From: Amphibalanus amphitrite
Lineage: Eukaryota > Arthropoda > Thecostraca > Balanomorpha > Balanidae
DNA: 64,000 bases
Reading direction: 5' to 3'
NCBI RefSeq assembly: GCF_019059575.1
Contig: NW_024882777.1
Coordinates: 109,501-173,500, forward strand
Part shown: piece after piece, positions 47,088 through 58,683 of the stretch
Layout of the letters: every line of letters starts with the position of its first letter
Position numbering within the stretch: the first letter of the stretch is position 1
Position numbers and translations under genes: made by a program
Notes under the pieces: model-generated
Seen by the model: only the letters and a program-made list of their open reading frames with translations
The model's database searches: none
Told to the model about the DNA's origin: nothing

Positions 47088-48004
47088 GGGGAGAGGAGGG
47101 AGAATTGGGACGCAGGATAATAGGGACACGCCAATATCTAAAAAATGGACAGCATCCTTGCACGATTATTGCCTTTACCTTTTGATTCTATGTGTCATGC
47201 AACGATGGGAAGCCTCAGCAACCCTTTTGTGGCCGTCGTTTGGGCTGTGCTGGCTGAGCACAAAAAAACTTGTTTTTTCGAGTGCTATTCTGAGTTGTCT
47301 GTGCATTGCATATGACAAACTATCTTTCTTTCAACATGGTACGATGTTAGATTAACACCGTCCTTATGCGATTGCTAGTTTGTATGAACACGCTCTGTAA
47401 CTGATAAATGACAAAAAAATGCGTGATTTGTTATGGAGGTGTTGTGGGAGAATAGGGACACCAAATGGTAAAAACGGTAAAGTGGTGCAAAAATATGTGT
47501 TTTTACCTTCGTGTTTTGGAAGGGGTTGCAGCTGCACCCTTAACCACAAATACATCAAAGCGAAGACCAGAAAGTCTTACTCTGGTAGGAAAATGTGCAT
47601 TTTATGGGAACATCGTAATCGTGAAAGACAATCCCGGCATTTAACGAAACAGATAGTGTGAAGATAAGTTCCAATGTATCAAATGATTGCCTATAAACAT
47701 AGACACGACAAATAATTCGAGATAGAGTCATCCCAATACCCGATTTTTATATGTCCCAATTCAGCTTCGTGTCTGTCCCTTGTCTCCTTGCATGTGTCCC
47801 TATTCTCCTGAAAATGAGTGTTTTTGTTTTTGTCCACATATAGCTACATCATTGCACAGGCTCGCTATTTTATGATGGCATAATGCAGAGAAATGGTGGA
47901 CCTTTTATTGGCGCTGCGCAAAGCAGCTTGGCTACAATACCTGCCAAATAATACCTCAATGAACATGGCCTGAGAAATAAGTCCCAATTCTCCCGCCTCT
48001 CCCC
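47088..48004. mobile_element. TA-flanked MITE with GGGGAGAGG ends
   Basis: The ends GGGGAGAGGAGGGAGAATTG and, from the right, GGGGAGAGGCGGGAGAATTG are inverted copies (one mismatch in 20), flanked by TA (47086-47087 and 48005-48006). Inside, the terminal phrase returns as GAGAATAGGGACAC (about 47447) and GTGTCCCTATTCTC (about 47793). It resembles the ends of F1/F2. The 917-bp interior has no transposase frame. Confidence 0.82.
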
Positions 48005-48343
48005 TACCCAATAACATCGATCCTTTCTGCCGGCCCCGCTAACAATATATAGGTGGCAACAAATTCGGCCATTAGGAGAGCACCGAGATTTAGCGGGCCG
48101 TCGGAGCAGCTCGTCGGCCGGTCGGAGGGGGGGGGGAGGGGGAGGGGGGGAGGGGGGGTTGACGTGATCCGCCACCACCGCCATCGACCGGTCTTTCACC
48201 ACAGACCCCACACATAAACCGTCTTCTCTCGGCATTGCAGAAGATCACACCTACGCAGGCTTGGGCAGATCAATTTCATCATTACATCTCCCTTATTCCT
48301 TTACTCTAATAGAAGTTGCATTAATGACTTGGTTTTCACATAC
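48005..48343. other. Short gap, nothing recognised
   Basis: It holds a G-rich tract, (G)n with single A interruptions, at 48125-48160. No gene. Confidence 0.4.
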
Positions 48344-48347
48344 TTAA

Positions 48348-49377
48348 CCCTCGCCCTGGCAGGGCATTTTTCATAACACGGCTTGGCAGGGGGGGGGGGT
48401 CGATGCGACCCCCCCCTCGCGATTGGCTCCTATGGCACCTAGAAACACCAAATTTGGTAGGTAGGTGGGCCCCCTGGAGTTCTCGCCCCTGTGCAAATTT
48501 GGTTGCTCTAGGTCAATATTTAGGGGGGTTTTGGGGGGTATATATGAATTCGCTAAAAACAGGTCAAAAGTTTTTCGCTTATAACTTTTGATCTAATTAA
48601 GATAGAGGAAAAAGAAAAGCACCAGTGAACTCAGCACGTCAAGGCGCGTCGAATGATATACTTTTTAGCTTGTTTAAGTGTACTTAAAGTTTTTCTTAAT
48701 TTTTAAGTAAACTTAAATTTATAAATTAAGTTCAAGTTAACCAAATTGCGTCATATCGTATATCATTCGATTCGGCTGATCACCAGGAACACAATGATAC
48801 CATTTTTTAAGCTCTAGCGTCATTATGTGCCAAGTTATTGACAAAAACGTCATTTGACCTCAGTTAACCTCATTTGACCTGACCCATGGATAAGTACACC
48901 AAACAAAGAAGCACCAAGTGACCTGCTGTTAAGTACTGTGATTTCAAAGCACAAAAATGATAGAACGAAGCGGATAACTCCAGTATTTTCCGAATTTAGT
49001 AATTTCCCATAGGCTTAACATTACGACGTAATGGCCTCTAACTGACCTCAGGTCAGTGACCTCAAAAAACCCGAACTATATGTTATACAACTCGGTGAAC
49101 TTAGCACATCCTGAAAGTTTGAAGGAAATCAGTCCAAAACTGTGAGTTGGACAGGTGCAAAAAGAAAATTGAAATTTGACCATGACCTTGTACCGGTTTT
49201 TCTGACCTGGTGACCTGACCCAAGGTCACCCGGACCTGAAATTTTCAGGTCATATGTAAAAAGGTTGCCCCATAGGCTGTGCCAAATTTGGCGGCGCTGC
49301 GCGCCGCCGTTTTCACGCTATCTTCGAAAAACCTTAGGGGGGGGTCGCATCGACCCCCCCCCCTGCCAGGGCGAGGG
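48348..49377 (-). mobile_element. TTAA-flanked MITE E12
   Basis: Length is 1030 bp with perfect TTAA on both sides (48344-48347 and 49378-49381). The ends CCCTCGCCCTGGCAGGG are exact inverted copies. Both ends carry G-run/TCGATGCGA-type palindrome/C-run hairpins. Near the right end is a GC hairpin, GGCGGCGC with TGC loop (about 49290-49308). Two CGAATGATAT motifs (48650 and 48768) and several TGACC clusters lie inside. No coding capacity. Confidence 0.93.
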
Positions 49378-49381
49378 TTAA

Positions 49382-52300
49382 TTTGTTACGAAACACTCCT
49401 AGCAGTTTCTACGGCAAACAAATTAATTCAACACCTTATCGTGCCGCTTTTGTCACAATCAGTGGTGATTTGGACTGAAAGAAATATCAGGCACGCTAAA
49501 GCTATTATTTTTCTATTCTTTTTATAGCCACTTAAGTGTCGCCCCTAGGGTTTGGCGAGCGGGCGGCGGTGGCGGAGGAGGGAGAGGGAGGGGGAGTGTG
49601 GTGAGATCACGGAGATAGAGCAGAACACCGAGCCTTTGTGCCTCTGTCTCCGCCGCCACTGCTGCCGCCGGCCTTTTGCCGCCCCCACCGATGGAAGAGA
49701 CCGAGGTGGTAGGCAGAGGGTCACGACAGTCACGTCGACACACTCGACTGTGCCCTCAGCGGAGAGATTCGTCTGGGACAAGGCGTTTGGAATGACTCCT
49801 GCTACGATACTTTGTGAGTGCGCTCCACTATTCCAGCGCCGATGACCTTCACACTTTGAGCTCCCTGAAAAACCGAATATCGTCATCATCCCTAAAGGAG
49901 CAGGTCTTGTAACAATGCAAATTGCAGAGCTCACCTCCCATTGCAGGGTGAGATCAGGGCACAAGTGCTCCAGCACGCCCGGTAGACAGAGCTCCGTCTG
50001 GAGTGAGGTTACAACAGAACGCCCGGTGTGGTTGGCGCGGCAGCCAGACATGACCGATGGGTAGGATTACCACTGAAAATCCACATCCATCTGGAATTTA
50101 TCTTCTTCATTGAACTAGATTGGACATTTGAACAAGGCATGGAGGCAATGGCTCAAAAGGTAGGAAAATCGAATTCTGGAGTTGGCTTTCTAATTTCATA
50201 GAAATCCCAAAACGCATATGAATGATAGGTACTTTATCATCCATAGTTATAAAGACAATGAACTTAAAGAAGATTTCTGCTCAGCCCCGTCTTTCAGTTC
50301 CTTCTGTCGATTTGTCTAATATTGTCGGGCGACGTTACCTGGCCGAGAGATTTTAATGTTATTGATGGCATCGGTTAGACAGATTTACGAGCCTAATATT
50401 TCTAATGATTTTTTCCCGCGACAGTAAATTGAAACCCAGCCGAAACGTGGACCGATTTTACATCACTTGGTGGCATTAACCTGATGGAGCTCCGCCGCAG
50501 AACGTTACATTACGCTCTAAGCCGCAAGCAGCGCATGTTAATCTTACGTAGACGGGACGGCATAAAGCTTATACATCCCGAGATCAAATAGTGAAGACAC
50601 AGTGCGAAGGTATACGCTTCACTCACGTCTGTCTGAATTGTTGGTCTTTCCGTCCTGTGCAAGGAACACACATCATGGATCATATCTCCCTAAATTTAAT
50701 TAAAAAGAAACACACAAAATACGCCGATGACCAACATTTGTTAAAGACTGTATAATTAGAAGTTGTTTAGGCAGGCGGGCCATTTACAATTATTTACATC
50801 CACCAATAAGGATTATAATCAAATGTGTGTGAGAGTACGATGTACTCTCACACCCATGACTAAGCAATGAATGCGGAACGTTGGGTAATTTCTTGCGTTT
50901 TTATTCCTTTTAAAATCAATTCAAAAGTTTAGACCATGCATGCACTTATATGTCACATCCAGCAATAATTTGTTACTGCAATTTACACCCATTACAATTT
51001 GTACTCACCAGTTTTCTCTTGTCATGCGTGTGAACCCAAGACCTAGTAATTTTCATGAACATATACCTCGACTCGCCCTACGTTCCAGAAAATTTCGCTG
51101 AGCATGTACAGAAGCACCCTTCATCTCGACACGACAAAATACAATAAGACGGTGGTTCTATTCAGGATACAGTTTATCTCTCGCGTGGCAGTTGGTCCAT
51201 TGTGCATAAAGGAAAATATGGTGTGAGCATTTCGTTTCGACTGGGATCTCGGTCATTTTGAGGCACGGCGCCGCGTTGATGCCATCTGCAGACTCTGACA
51301 GATGTGGGGACGACACGCGCCGACATATCCCAGAGCCACCCTGGCTCACGGGGTGTCCGGTAGGGTACGGATACGCATCGAGAGGAGCTAGCAGGGTGCA
51401 CAAGCCCAACGCCACCTTAGCTCACGGATTGGGGATGCCATAATAGACGGATTGGTCAGGAGTCAGGAGCGGACCGTATCGTAACAGATGGATTGGAAAA
51501 GGCGTAACGTAACTAACGGATTGCGTGCACGGCGGTAACGTACTGGTGAGGCTAGTCTTAAAAGCCAGCGTCCGGGCATACCGAGCATACGAGTTGGGAT
51601 GGACCTTACGGAAGGCTGACGGATTGTGCCCGCCGTGAGAGTCTCCGTACGTCACAGCCCGGGACGTAACATACGGATGAGGCCGACCGTAACATACGGA
51701 TTGTGTCCGCCGTGAGAGTCGGCGTTGGGCAGAGCCCGGAGCGTGAGAGAGCGTCACCTGAGACGGCCGTCACATTAATTTGCCGCTTTATCACGGTTTG
51801 TGTGCGGCCCCCGGGCCAGCGCCATAGCCGCGGGGCATTTTTCAATCAGGCCGGCGGGCATTGTGCGGCGCCTCCGGCCGACTGCCGACTGACACGAACA
51901 CCGGCGGCGAGCTGACACAAATCTGACGCACCACCGCGCCACCCGCCGCGGCGCCGTGCCGGTTCACCCTGCTTCTCACAGCCGCTGACACTGGCCGCGT
52001 CCGCAGCCAAATCACGGCTTCAATCACAGGCCGCAGAGCTACGAACGGTATAGCTGAGTGAAATGGAAATTGATGTTCGTGGTGGCTGGAAAATGAGAAA
52101 AACACTGACAACCCTCAGTCTATAGGTGTAACAACTTTTTGCCTCGTTTCATGTACTTGAGAGTGGCTGGTCACGAGCAACCAAAAATTAGGTGGATCGA
52201 TTGGGATTTTGGTGATCCTCTGCCAAGCATAAGTGTGTCTCCCTCTCCCGAAGGAACCGCCGCCAACCGATATTGAACTCAAGGGTTAACCCATGTCAAC

Positions 52301-54012
52301 ACAGGCCTATCCCCATGGGACTACTCGAGCTAGATGCACCTCCTCGAAATGTAGAGCTCGCAGCTCCGCAACTCACGAAGGTCAGCGAGGTCAAAACGCC
52401 CGACATCTTCGAAGATCCGAAGCTAGTCTATGCAGCGATACTTGACCTTTACCCTAGATATTCTGGGAGATATAAACATATCTGTTAAATGTAACCCTCT
52501 CGCTACCGTCTCATGGCTTCTATGTACGAGTACTTGTATGTATACTGCCAATGACGGAGGGCCGGCAGCCCTGTTCTGACCCGTCCTTCTGACCTGGCCG
52601 CCGGGCCAGCCGGCCGGCCGGCCGGCGCCACTGGCCATTAACAACAGCAGAGCTGGGCGTGTCCCCGCCAGTACATATTTGATGACCTCCCAGGGGACAG
52701 CGGCGGCACGCAACGCTGCTCTCCCAATTAATTAGTGGCCGCCAGAAATGTTTTGATTGAATGAACTTGAATGATATACATAGTGGGACACACACTGTGG
52801 AAACTCAAGCAAGATCTTGAGAAGCTAGACAAGAGCGTGCAGTTAAGCGCACTCGCTTTAATTTGAGAAACAGTAAACCTTAACTAGTATAAAGCAGATA
52901 AGGTCACATGCAAAATGCATGACATTTCCCTTGATGTATTGCTGCATCCCACGCCCATGCACATACAGTAGGTTCAATTCGAATTCAAATCCATCGGCGT
53001 TGGAGCCGGCGGGGGCTGGGGAGGTCATGGACTTTCCAATTTGGGGCAGTAATCCTTAGCATTCCTTTGAAAAACTAGGGTTTTCATGCAAGGTTTCAAA
53101 GAATCAGTACGGAAAAGTGAGCACTAAGACTGTGAAAAAGTGCTCTATGAGAGTTGTGTTTCCGAGTGATAATACAGCTTTGCTCCACCGACCCCTTTGA
53201 GCCTTCTGCGTTTAGACTTTAGCTTGAAGAAAATAATTATAACAGCGCGCTTCAGCAAATCAGTTCAACCACGGAAATACATAGTCTGTGCTAAACGCCT
53301 AACTGAGTTTCGTTTTCGTCTTTCCTCATATTCGACCCTTGGGTAAATTAAGGCTACAATAAGCGTTGTTTGAGATTTCGTCTTAAAAAATTAAGAGCCC
53401 AGCTCGGACAAGCTCCGGTTAAGTCAAAATTTCAAAAGTCAAAAGGGCAGAGTTCATCGAAGCTCAAAAGCTACCGATAACGTTTCTCAACCTCTTACTT
53501 CTGTTCTTGCGACATCAGACATGCCCGTTAAAGGTCGCTTTGCGCATGTTTCATCTTTCACGGAAAATATAAAAATATGTGAAGAAAGCTTTGCCAATTT
53601 CTTAAAAACAATTTCATGTAATTTACGAATGTGCAAAAGGGTCGTAAGGCTTGTTTCAAATATGTTGAAGTCTTATGAATAATTCCATTATTTTGTAATA
53701 TATTATCGCCAATTTCCTTCATCAAACACCGCAACGTGGCAAGTCGGTAACAAAAAGCAGCCCGAAGCCATTCATGCCGCTATTGATGAATTTCTTTGCG
53801 ACTCCGGCATTTACCAGATTATCTGGATAAAAAGGTCATAGGTATTCTATGAGTTTGCTGTTATAATCGAGGCCGATTTTTAGAGGGCAGTCGTTAGACA
53901 TTCGTGGACATCCAATATAGGATGCGTCCTCATCAGTTTTGTGTGCTTTATTCTTTTTAAGCTTATTTTCGCATAACCACCCACGAAGTGGCGGGCTCCT
54001 GCTCCAGTGCTC
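49382..54012. other. Gene-poor DNA, no exon firmly supported
   Basis: It contains a GC-rich block at 49550-50050 with splice-like signals on both strands but no recognisable protein, AT-rich DNA at 50100-51150, a degenerate repeat at 51420-51740, and GC-rich DNA at 51740-52000 and 52550-52720 (GGCCGGCCGG run). The 52900-54000 part is AT-rich and featureless. Confidence 0.4.
51420..51740 (+). repeat. Degenerate ACGGATTG / CGTAAC repeat
   Basis: About ten copies of (A)CGGATTG or GGATTGG alternate with CGTAAC and CCGCCGTGAGAGTC. The clearest pair are the GGATTGTG(C/T)CCGCCGTGAG units at about 51621 and 51697. Spacing is irregular, so this is an old tandem array. Confidence 0.6.
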
Positions 54013-56722
54013 TTACTTGTTTATTTGTTTATTTGTTTATTAGGCATTGTCAGCCACAGGCAAAACCCAATGACGGCTGAGGTCAAAGTAAAATATAAAC
54101 ACGCACACGCACACACACACACACACACAAGACACACACTATTTCATCACACCTGCCTACGCACATGCATATGCCTAAACCCACCGCAGACAAAAACCGC
54201 GGGACACTTTAAGACAGCAATAGCTCGTATAAAAGTGGCAAAAGGCCAAAACACTGAGATACAATAAAAAAGGAACAATAAAATGACACATGATCTGTAA
54301 AAAATGCAAAAGATAAAGATAATGCAAACAATAGCAGCCTACGTGACTACGTCATACAAGTACCAAGGCCTCGTGCGTAGGCACGGATGCGCGCGGTGCA
54401 GTGGAGACTAGGCTGAAAGAAATCCTCGTCTGGATATTTGTTCAGGAACTCATTCACTTGTTTCGGGACTCGTACGCCGAGGCCGTTCTTCACCGTATCA
54501 ACCCGTCCAAAAGGTACGTTGAACAAGCCCGTCTGCCTAGAGCGCCGGCCAGGAACACGCAGCGAAAACATAGTCACAAGTAGCCCACAGTCCAGTCGGC
54601 CGGCAAACACAGAGCGTATGAACTTCAGGTCGGTCTGAACAAGTCTAGCTTTGATGGACATACAGTGAAAATGTTGGAGGAGAGACTCATAGTCCATCGA
54701 GCACCGGCTATGTGTCTTGGCGCCTAACCACATCAGGTAACGGTGTTGCAGTCTCTCCAATCTCGCAAGGTGAGTAGGTGCTGCGCCACTCCAGACGACA
54801 CTCGCGTATTCCACAACCAATCTGACATGGGCATTGTACGCCGCCATGACTGCCCGGTGATCGAAGTACGGCAGCCGGGTACGGTGTGAGACCTGCATGC
54901 TGCGCATAAGTAGACCTAGCATGCGGTTGGCCTTGCTCACACAGGCGTCAACATGCGCGCCAAATGTTAGCCTGGAGTCCAGGATCACACCCAGATCTCT
55001 GATCTCCGTACACCGCTCGAGTTCGTGACCATCTAAAAAGTATGATGATGCGATGGGAGATGTACGTAAAGTAAAGGTGATGGTCTTGCATTTAGCCGGA
55101 TTGAGCCTAAGATGCCATGTTTTTGACCAGTCACTAAGACGGCTTAGATCAGCCTGAAGAGAGTTGACGTCCGCTGGACATTGAATTCTGTGGAAAATTT
55201 TGACATCATCAGCATATGACAGTGAGCTGGTCTGAAGTTGAGATGGAAGGTCAGCTACATAGCATGTGAAGAGAATCGGACCGAGAATGCTGCCTTCCGG
55301 AACACCAGATTGCACAGGGATCCAGTCCGAGTGCTTGCCATCCAGAATGACCCGCTGATAGCGGTGGCTGAGGTAAGAATCAATCCAGCTATATGCAAAA
55401 CCGGTGATATTAAAAGAGTGCCTAAGCTTGTGTAAAAGTAGCCTATGACTAACACTTGTAAAAGCAGAAGAGTAATCGGTGTAGATCGTATCGGTTTGCA
55501 TGCCCTTTGTCAGTGAGACCCAACAGTGATCCATAAAACATGCCAGATTTGTCACGCAAGAACGTTTTGGAAGAAACCCATGTTGGGAGTCTGGAAGAAA
55601 GGGCAGACATGCACGAAGTAAGCCCTCACACACAACTTTTTCCAAGATTTTAGAACTGATTGCCAAAAGTGAGACTGGTCGGTAGTTTTCTGGGAGTTTT
55701 TTGGAACCCTTTTTGAATACCGGAATCACATTAGCCCGCTTCCACGTCGTCGGAAACACTCCGGATCTCACTGACAGTTTACATATGATCTCAAGAGGGA
55801 CCGCAAGCTCATCCGCACATTCACGCATAATCCTAGCACTTAGTCCGTCCGGTCCACACGCCTTGTGTGGGCTGAGCTGGCGCAGCAGCTGAGCTACGCG
55901 GCCCGCTGGCACTTCAAAAGCAGAGAGGCCTGGGGCGTTTAGAACCGGCGGCTCGGGCAGCGGACCCGCGTGCGGGGCACTGAATTTAGTTGCAAAACAG
56001 GCATTAAATATGTTAGCGCGAGCGAACACATCCGTCGCGACCCGCCCGCCCCACTCGAGCACAGGAGACGCCGATGCATGTGACTTCAGTGATTTTACAA
56101 AAGACCAGTGTCGTTTCGGGTTGTCTTTAAACTCTCGTATTAACCCTAGTAGGTATGAGCGGTAGCTTTGATCGGCCTGTCGCTTGAAATCAGCTCTGGC
56201 AGCGGAGTGGGCCCGAATGTTCTCTTCAGTCGGACTGACTTTCTTACGCTTTTGAGCCATCTCCTTACGTTTAAGGAGGTCACGAACAGTCCTATCATAC
56301 CAGGGTGGGTACTTTCTACGCAGCTCTACCAAAGGTACAAAGTCCTGAATAGCGGCAAAAGTAAGATCGTAGAACATCATTGTCGCATCGTTCACATTAA
56401 AATCCCACAGCACACTCCACGGAAGCAGTCTCAGCGACTGCCGCAGAGCAGCAAAGTCCGCACGCTTGTAGTTGTACACTCTGGTCCTGGTCACCCGGGG
56501 CGGGACACCCAGATCCACCGTGAACCGAGTTTCTACCGCCTCGTGGTCAGCGTCGAAGATCTTATCACGGACCCGGGAGTGGGCCGCGCCACCACGAGTC
56601 ACCACAAGGTCCAGAAAATTGCCGCCACGCGTCGGAGCCGTCACCGATTGCTCCGCCTCGCATGTAGTGAGCGCGTCGATGAACAGCTCGGCGCGGGCGG
56701 TGCGGCTATAATTACAATAAGT
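54013..56722 (-). mobile_element. 5'-truncated non-LTR retrotransposon (CR1/Jockey-like)
   Basis: Read on the minus strand, the element enters in frame at about 56722 with the last part of an endonuclease domain (AELFIDALTTCEAEQS). It runs through a complete reverse transcriptase, then has about 330 bases of 3' UTR containing a (TG)n tract (54098-54129). It ends in a short tail of AAATAAAC units (54013-54044), as CR1/Jockey-type elements often do. The 5' part is missing, the usual outcome of incomplete reverse transcription. No target duplication was identified. Confidence 0.85.
54347..56644 (-). CDS. Reverse transcriptase of non-LTR retrotransposon (partial ORF2)
   Basis: The 765-residue frame has no internal stops. 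It is a fragment of the element's ORF2; the codon at 56644 is GTG, not a real start, and the frame stays open back to 56722. The first residues (TAPTRGGNFLDLVVT) are the C-terminal end of the apurinic-type endonuclease. The RT domain then shows KACGPDGLSA (about 261-270), NYRPVSLLAISSKILEKVV (about 320-338), QHGF (about 354), TDYSSAF with the first catalytic Asp (about 390), GVPEGSILGP (about 447-456) and the catalytic YADD (477-480). A thumb and Cys/His-poor C-terminal region follow. Codon integrity suggests recent insertion. Clade assignment (CR1/Jockey group) is inferred from motif style. Confidence 0.93.
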   Translation of the reverse strand: MTAPTRGGNFLDLVVTRGGAAHSRVRDKIFDADHEAVETRFTVDLGVPPRVTRTRVYNYKRADFAALRQSLRLLPWSVLWDFNVNDATMMFYDLTFAAIQDFVPLVELRRKYPPWYDRTVRDLLKRKEMAQKRKKVSPTEENIRAHSAARADFKRQADQSYRSYLLGLIREFKDNPKRHWSFVKSLKSHASASPVLEWGGRVATDVFARANIFNACFATKFSAPHAGPLPEPPVLNAPGLSAFEVPAGRVAQLLRQLSPHKACGPDGLSARIMRECADELAVPLEIICKLSVRSGVFPTTWKRANVIPVFKKGSKKLPENYRPVSLLAISSKILEKVVCEGLLRACLPFLPDSQHGFLPKRSCVTNLACFMDHCWVSLTKGMQTDTIYTDYSSAFTSVSHRLLLHKLRHSFNITGFAYSWIDSYLSHRYQRVILDGKHSDWIPVQSGVPEGSILGPILFTCYVADLPSQLQTSSLSYADDVKIFHRIQCPADVNSLQADLSRLSDWSKTWHLRLNPAKCKTITFTLRTSPIASSYFLDGHELERCTEIRDLGVILDSRLTFGAHVDACVSKANRMLGLLMRSMQVSHRTRLPYFDHRAVMAAYNAHVRLVVEYASVVWSGAAPTHLARLERLQHRYLMWLGAKTHSRCSMDYESLLQHFHCMSIKARLVQTDLKFIRSVFAGRLDCGLLVTMFSLRVPGRRSRQTGLFNVPFGRVDTVKNGLGVRVPKQVNEFLNKYPDEDFFQPSLHCTARIRAYARGLGTCMT

Positions 56723-56754
56723 CTAGTGCTGTTATACGATAGATTACTTGGGAG

Positions 56755-57008
56755 CAGGGGCGCGGGAACTACTCTCCGACTGGGGGGGCACACCATTATA
56801 GAGATTAACCTAGGGTACCCCCAAATCTAGTTTTCTCACCGGTTTTAGGCCACTTATTTTTCACCCCTCGGCTTTTTCAACAAAAAAAGAAAACATTTGC
56901 AAAACAAGTGTGGTATTCCGTCTCAAAGCTGTGGGGGCACCGCCCCCACGGCCCCAGAGTTGGGGGGGGCAAGCTGCCCCCACTGCCCCCCCGGCTCCCG
57001 CGCCTATG
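56755..57008. mobile_element. hAT-type MITE next to the retrotransposon
   Basis: It is flanked by a perfect 8-bp duplication CTTGGGAG (56747-56754 and 57009-57016). The ends are CAGGGGCGCGGGAAC and, from the right, CATAGGCGCGGGAGC. Length is 254 bp. The interior contains GGGGGCACCGCCCCC-type inverted pieces. No coding capacity. Confidence 0.92.
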
Positions 57009-57499
57009 CTTGGGAGCTGACATACCAGATATGAATGCATCTCATTGCGTGTTAGGACAATTCACTCAACATTTTTGTATAATTTAGCAGCAGGTTCACC
57101 AAGTCATGAACGTCACCAAGAGGAACAACTTCAACGGCGTCAGTCCATCCAGCCTCCAAGCTATCGCTTTTATTCTAGATCATCAGTTGACCCATCAATA
57201 TTTTGGTGACGGTTGATCGTATCTCCCGGGCCGCCCTGGCACAGATCTAAACTGCTGCAGCGCGCAGAACCGCTCAACCGGTGTCCGTCCCCGAGAAACG
57301 CGGAAATTCTCCGGACCGGGAGACGGAGACTCGCGACGAATACAAAGCTCCTGCCAGTCTGTTGTCTTATTGAATCGAAATTTATTTATGTTGGTAATCT
57401 GGCCAAATGTTTGGCACGTGCCCAGAACGCACAGCACCGCCGTGACCGGTCAGCCGCGCCCAACGAGCCCATCGATGGCGACGGAGCGCGACGACGGCG

Positions 57500-57975
<476 letters not shown>

Positions 57976-58441
57976 GGAGGCAAGGATAGGAAGCACACGT
58001 TTCGCCAGGCCGGCCAATCCCGCCAGTCAATTAGCCGCAGCACACCGCCAGAAAACTGATCTCCAGTGCGGGAGTCTGAATTGGTCGGATGGTTCACAGA
58101 CCTTCACCCTCGCGGTGGAACCACCAAAACAAAAGTGGTGGCGCACCCTCTTAGCCAGTCAGTCAGGGTAGTCATGGCTTTGGTTACCAGTATAACGATT
58201 GTAACTAAGTCGAAGGTGATCACTGCGGAAACGAATTAAAAATCACTTGACTCTAAACCATCTCTAATCTAGGATTTTTTCATACCGTTGACGTACCGCG
58301 TGGTGAATGGCATGGGTCTTCATTGGTGTAACATAAAATACGTAGTTGCAATGCGCAAATTAAGACATGAGCTTGTCTCTAAAAACCAAATCCATTCTGG
58401 TAACAGTGCTTTTGTTAGAACTAGAATCTTCTTGATCTTAA

Positions 58442-58683
58442 CTGGCGGATCTAGAAAGGCGGGCTTGGACGCTGCGGGGAAATTCATACGCCAAAAAAAA
58501 TATCCAAAATCCAAAAATTCATCGTATTTCGATTCCACGCGCACTGCTGTGCAGTTTAATGCAAACTTCTCATAATAAAAGTAGTTAAATTACGTTTTAT
58601 TCCTGAAAAAAGCGCAGATTTTCGTCGATTTTGGGCGCTGCGGTGGTATTTGCCTCAAAGCCTCCTCCCCGGATTCGCCAGTC
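58442..58683. mobile_element. Degraded hAT-like MITE
   Basis: The left end CTGGCGGATCTAGAAAGG and, from the right, CTGGCGAATCCGGGGAGG are inverted copies with several mismatches. They resemble the GTGGCGGATCCAGG ends of the MITE at 28743. GGGCGCTGCGG and GGACGCTGCGG occur inside. No target duplication is left. Confidence 0.45.

Noticed and set aside
49930-50090. Possible coding exon on the minus strand (MSGCRANHTGRS..., donor after LQWE)
   Set aside because: Splice-like signals flank it (TTTTCAG and GAG|GTGAGC), but an in-frame TAA lies upstream, the other strand also shows an acceptor-like site, and the peptide matches no family I recognise.
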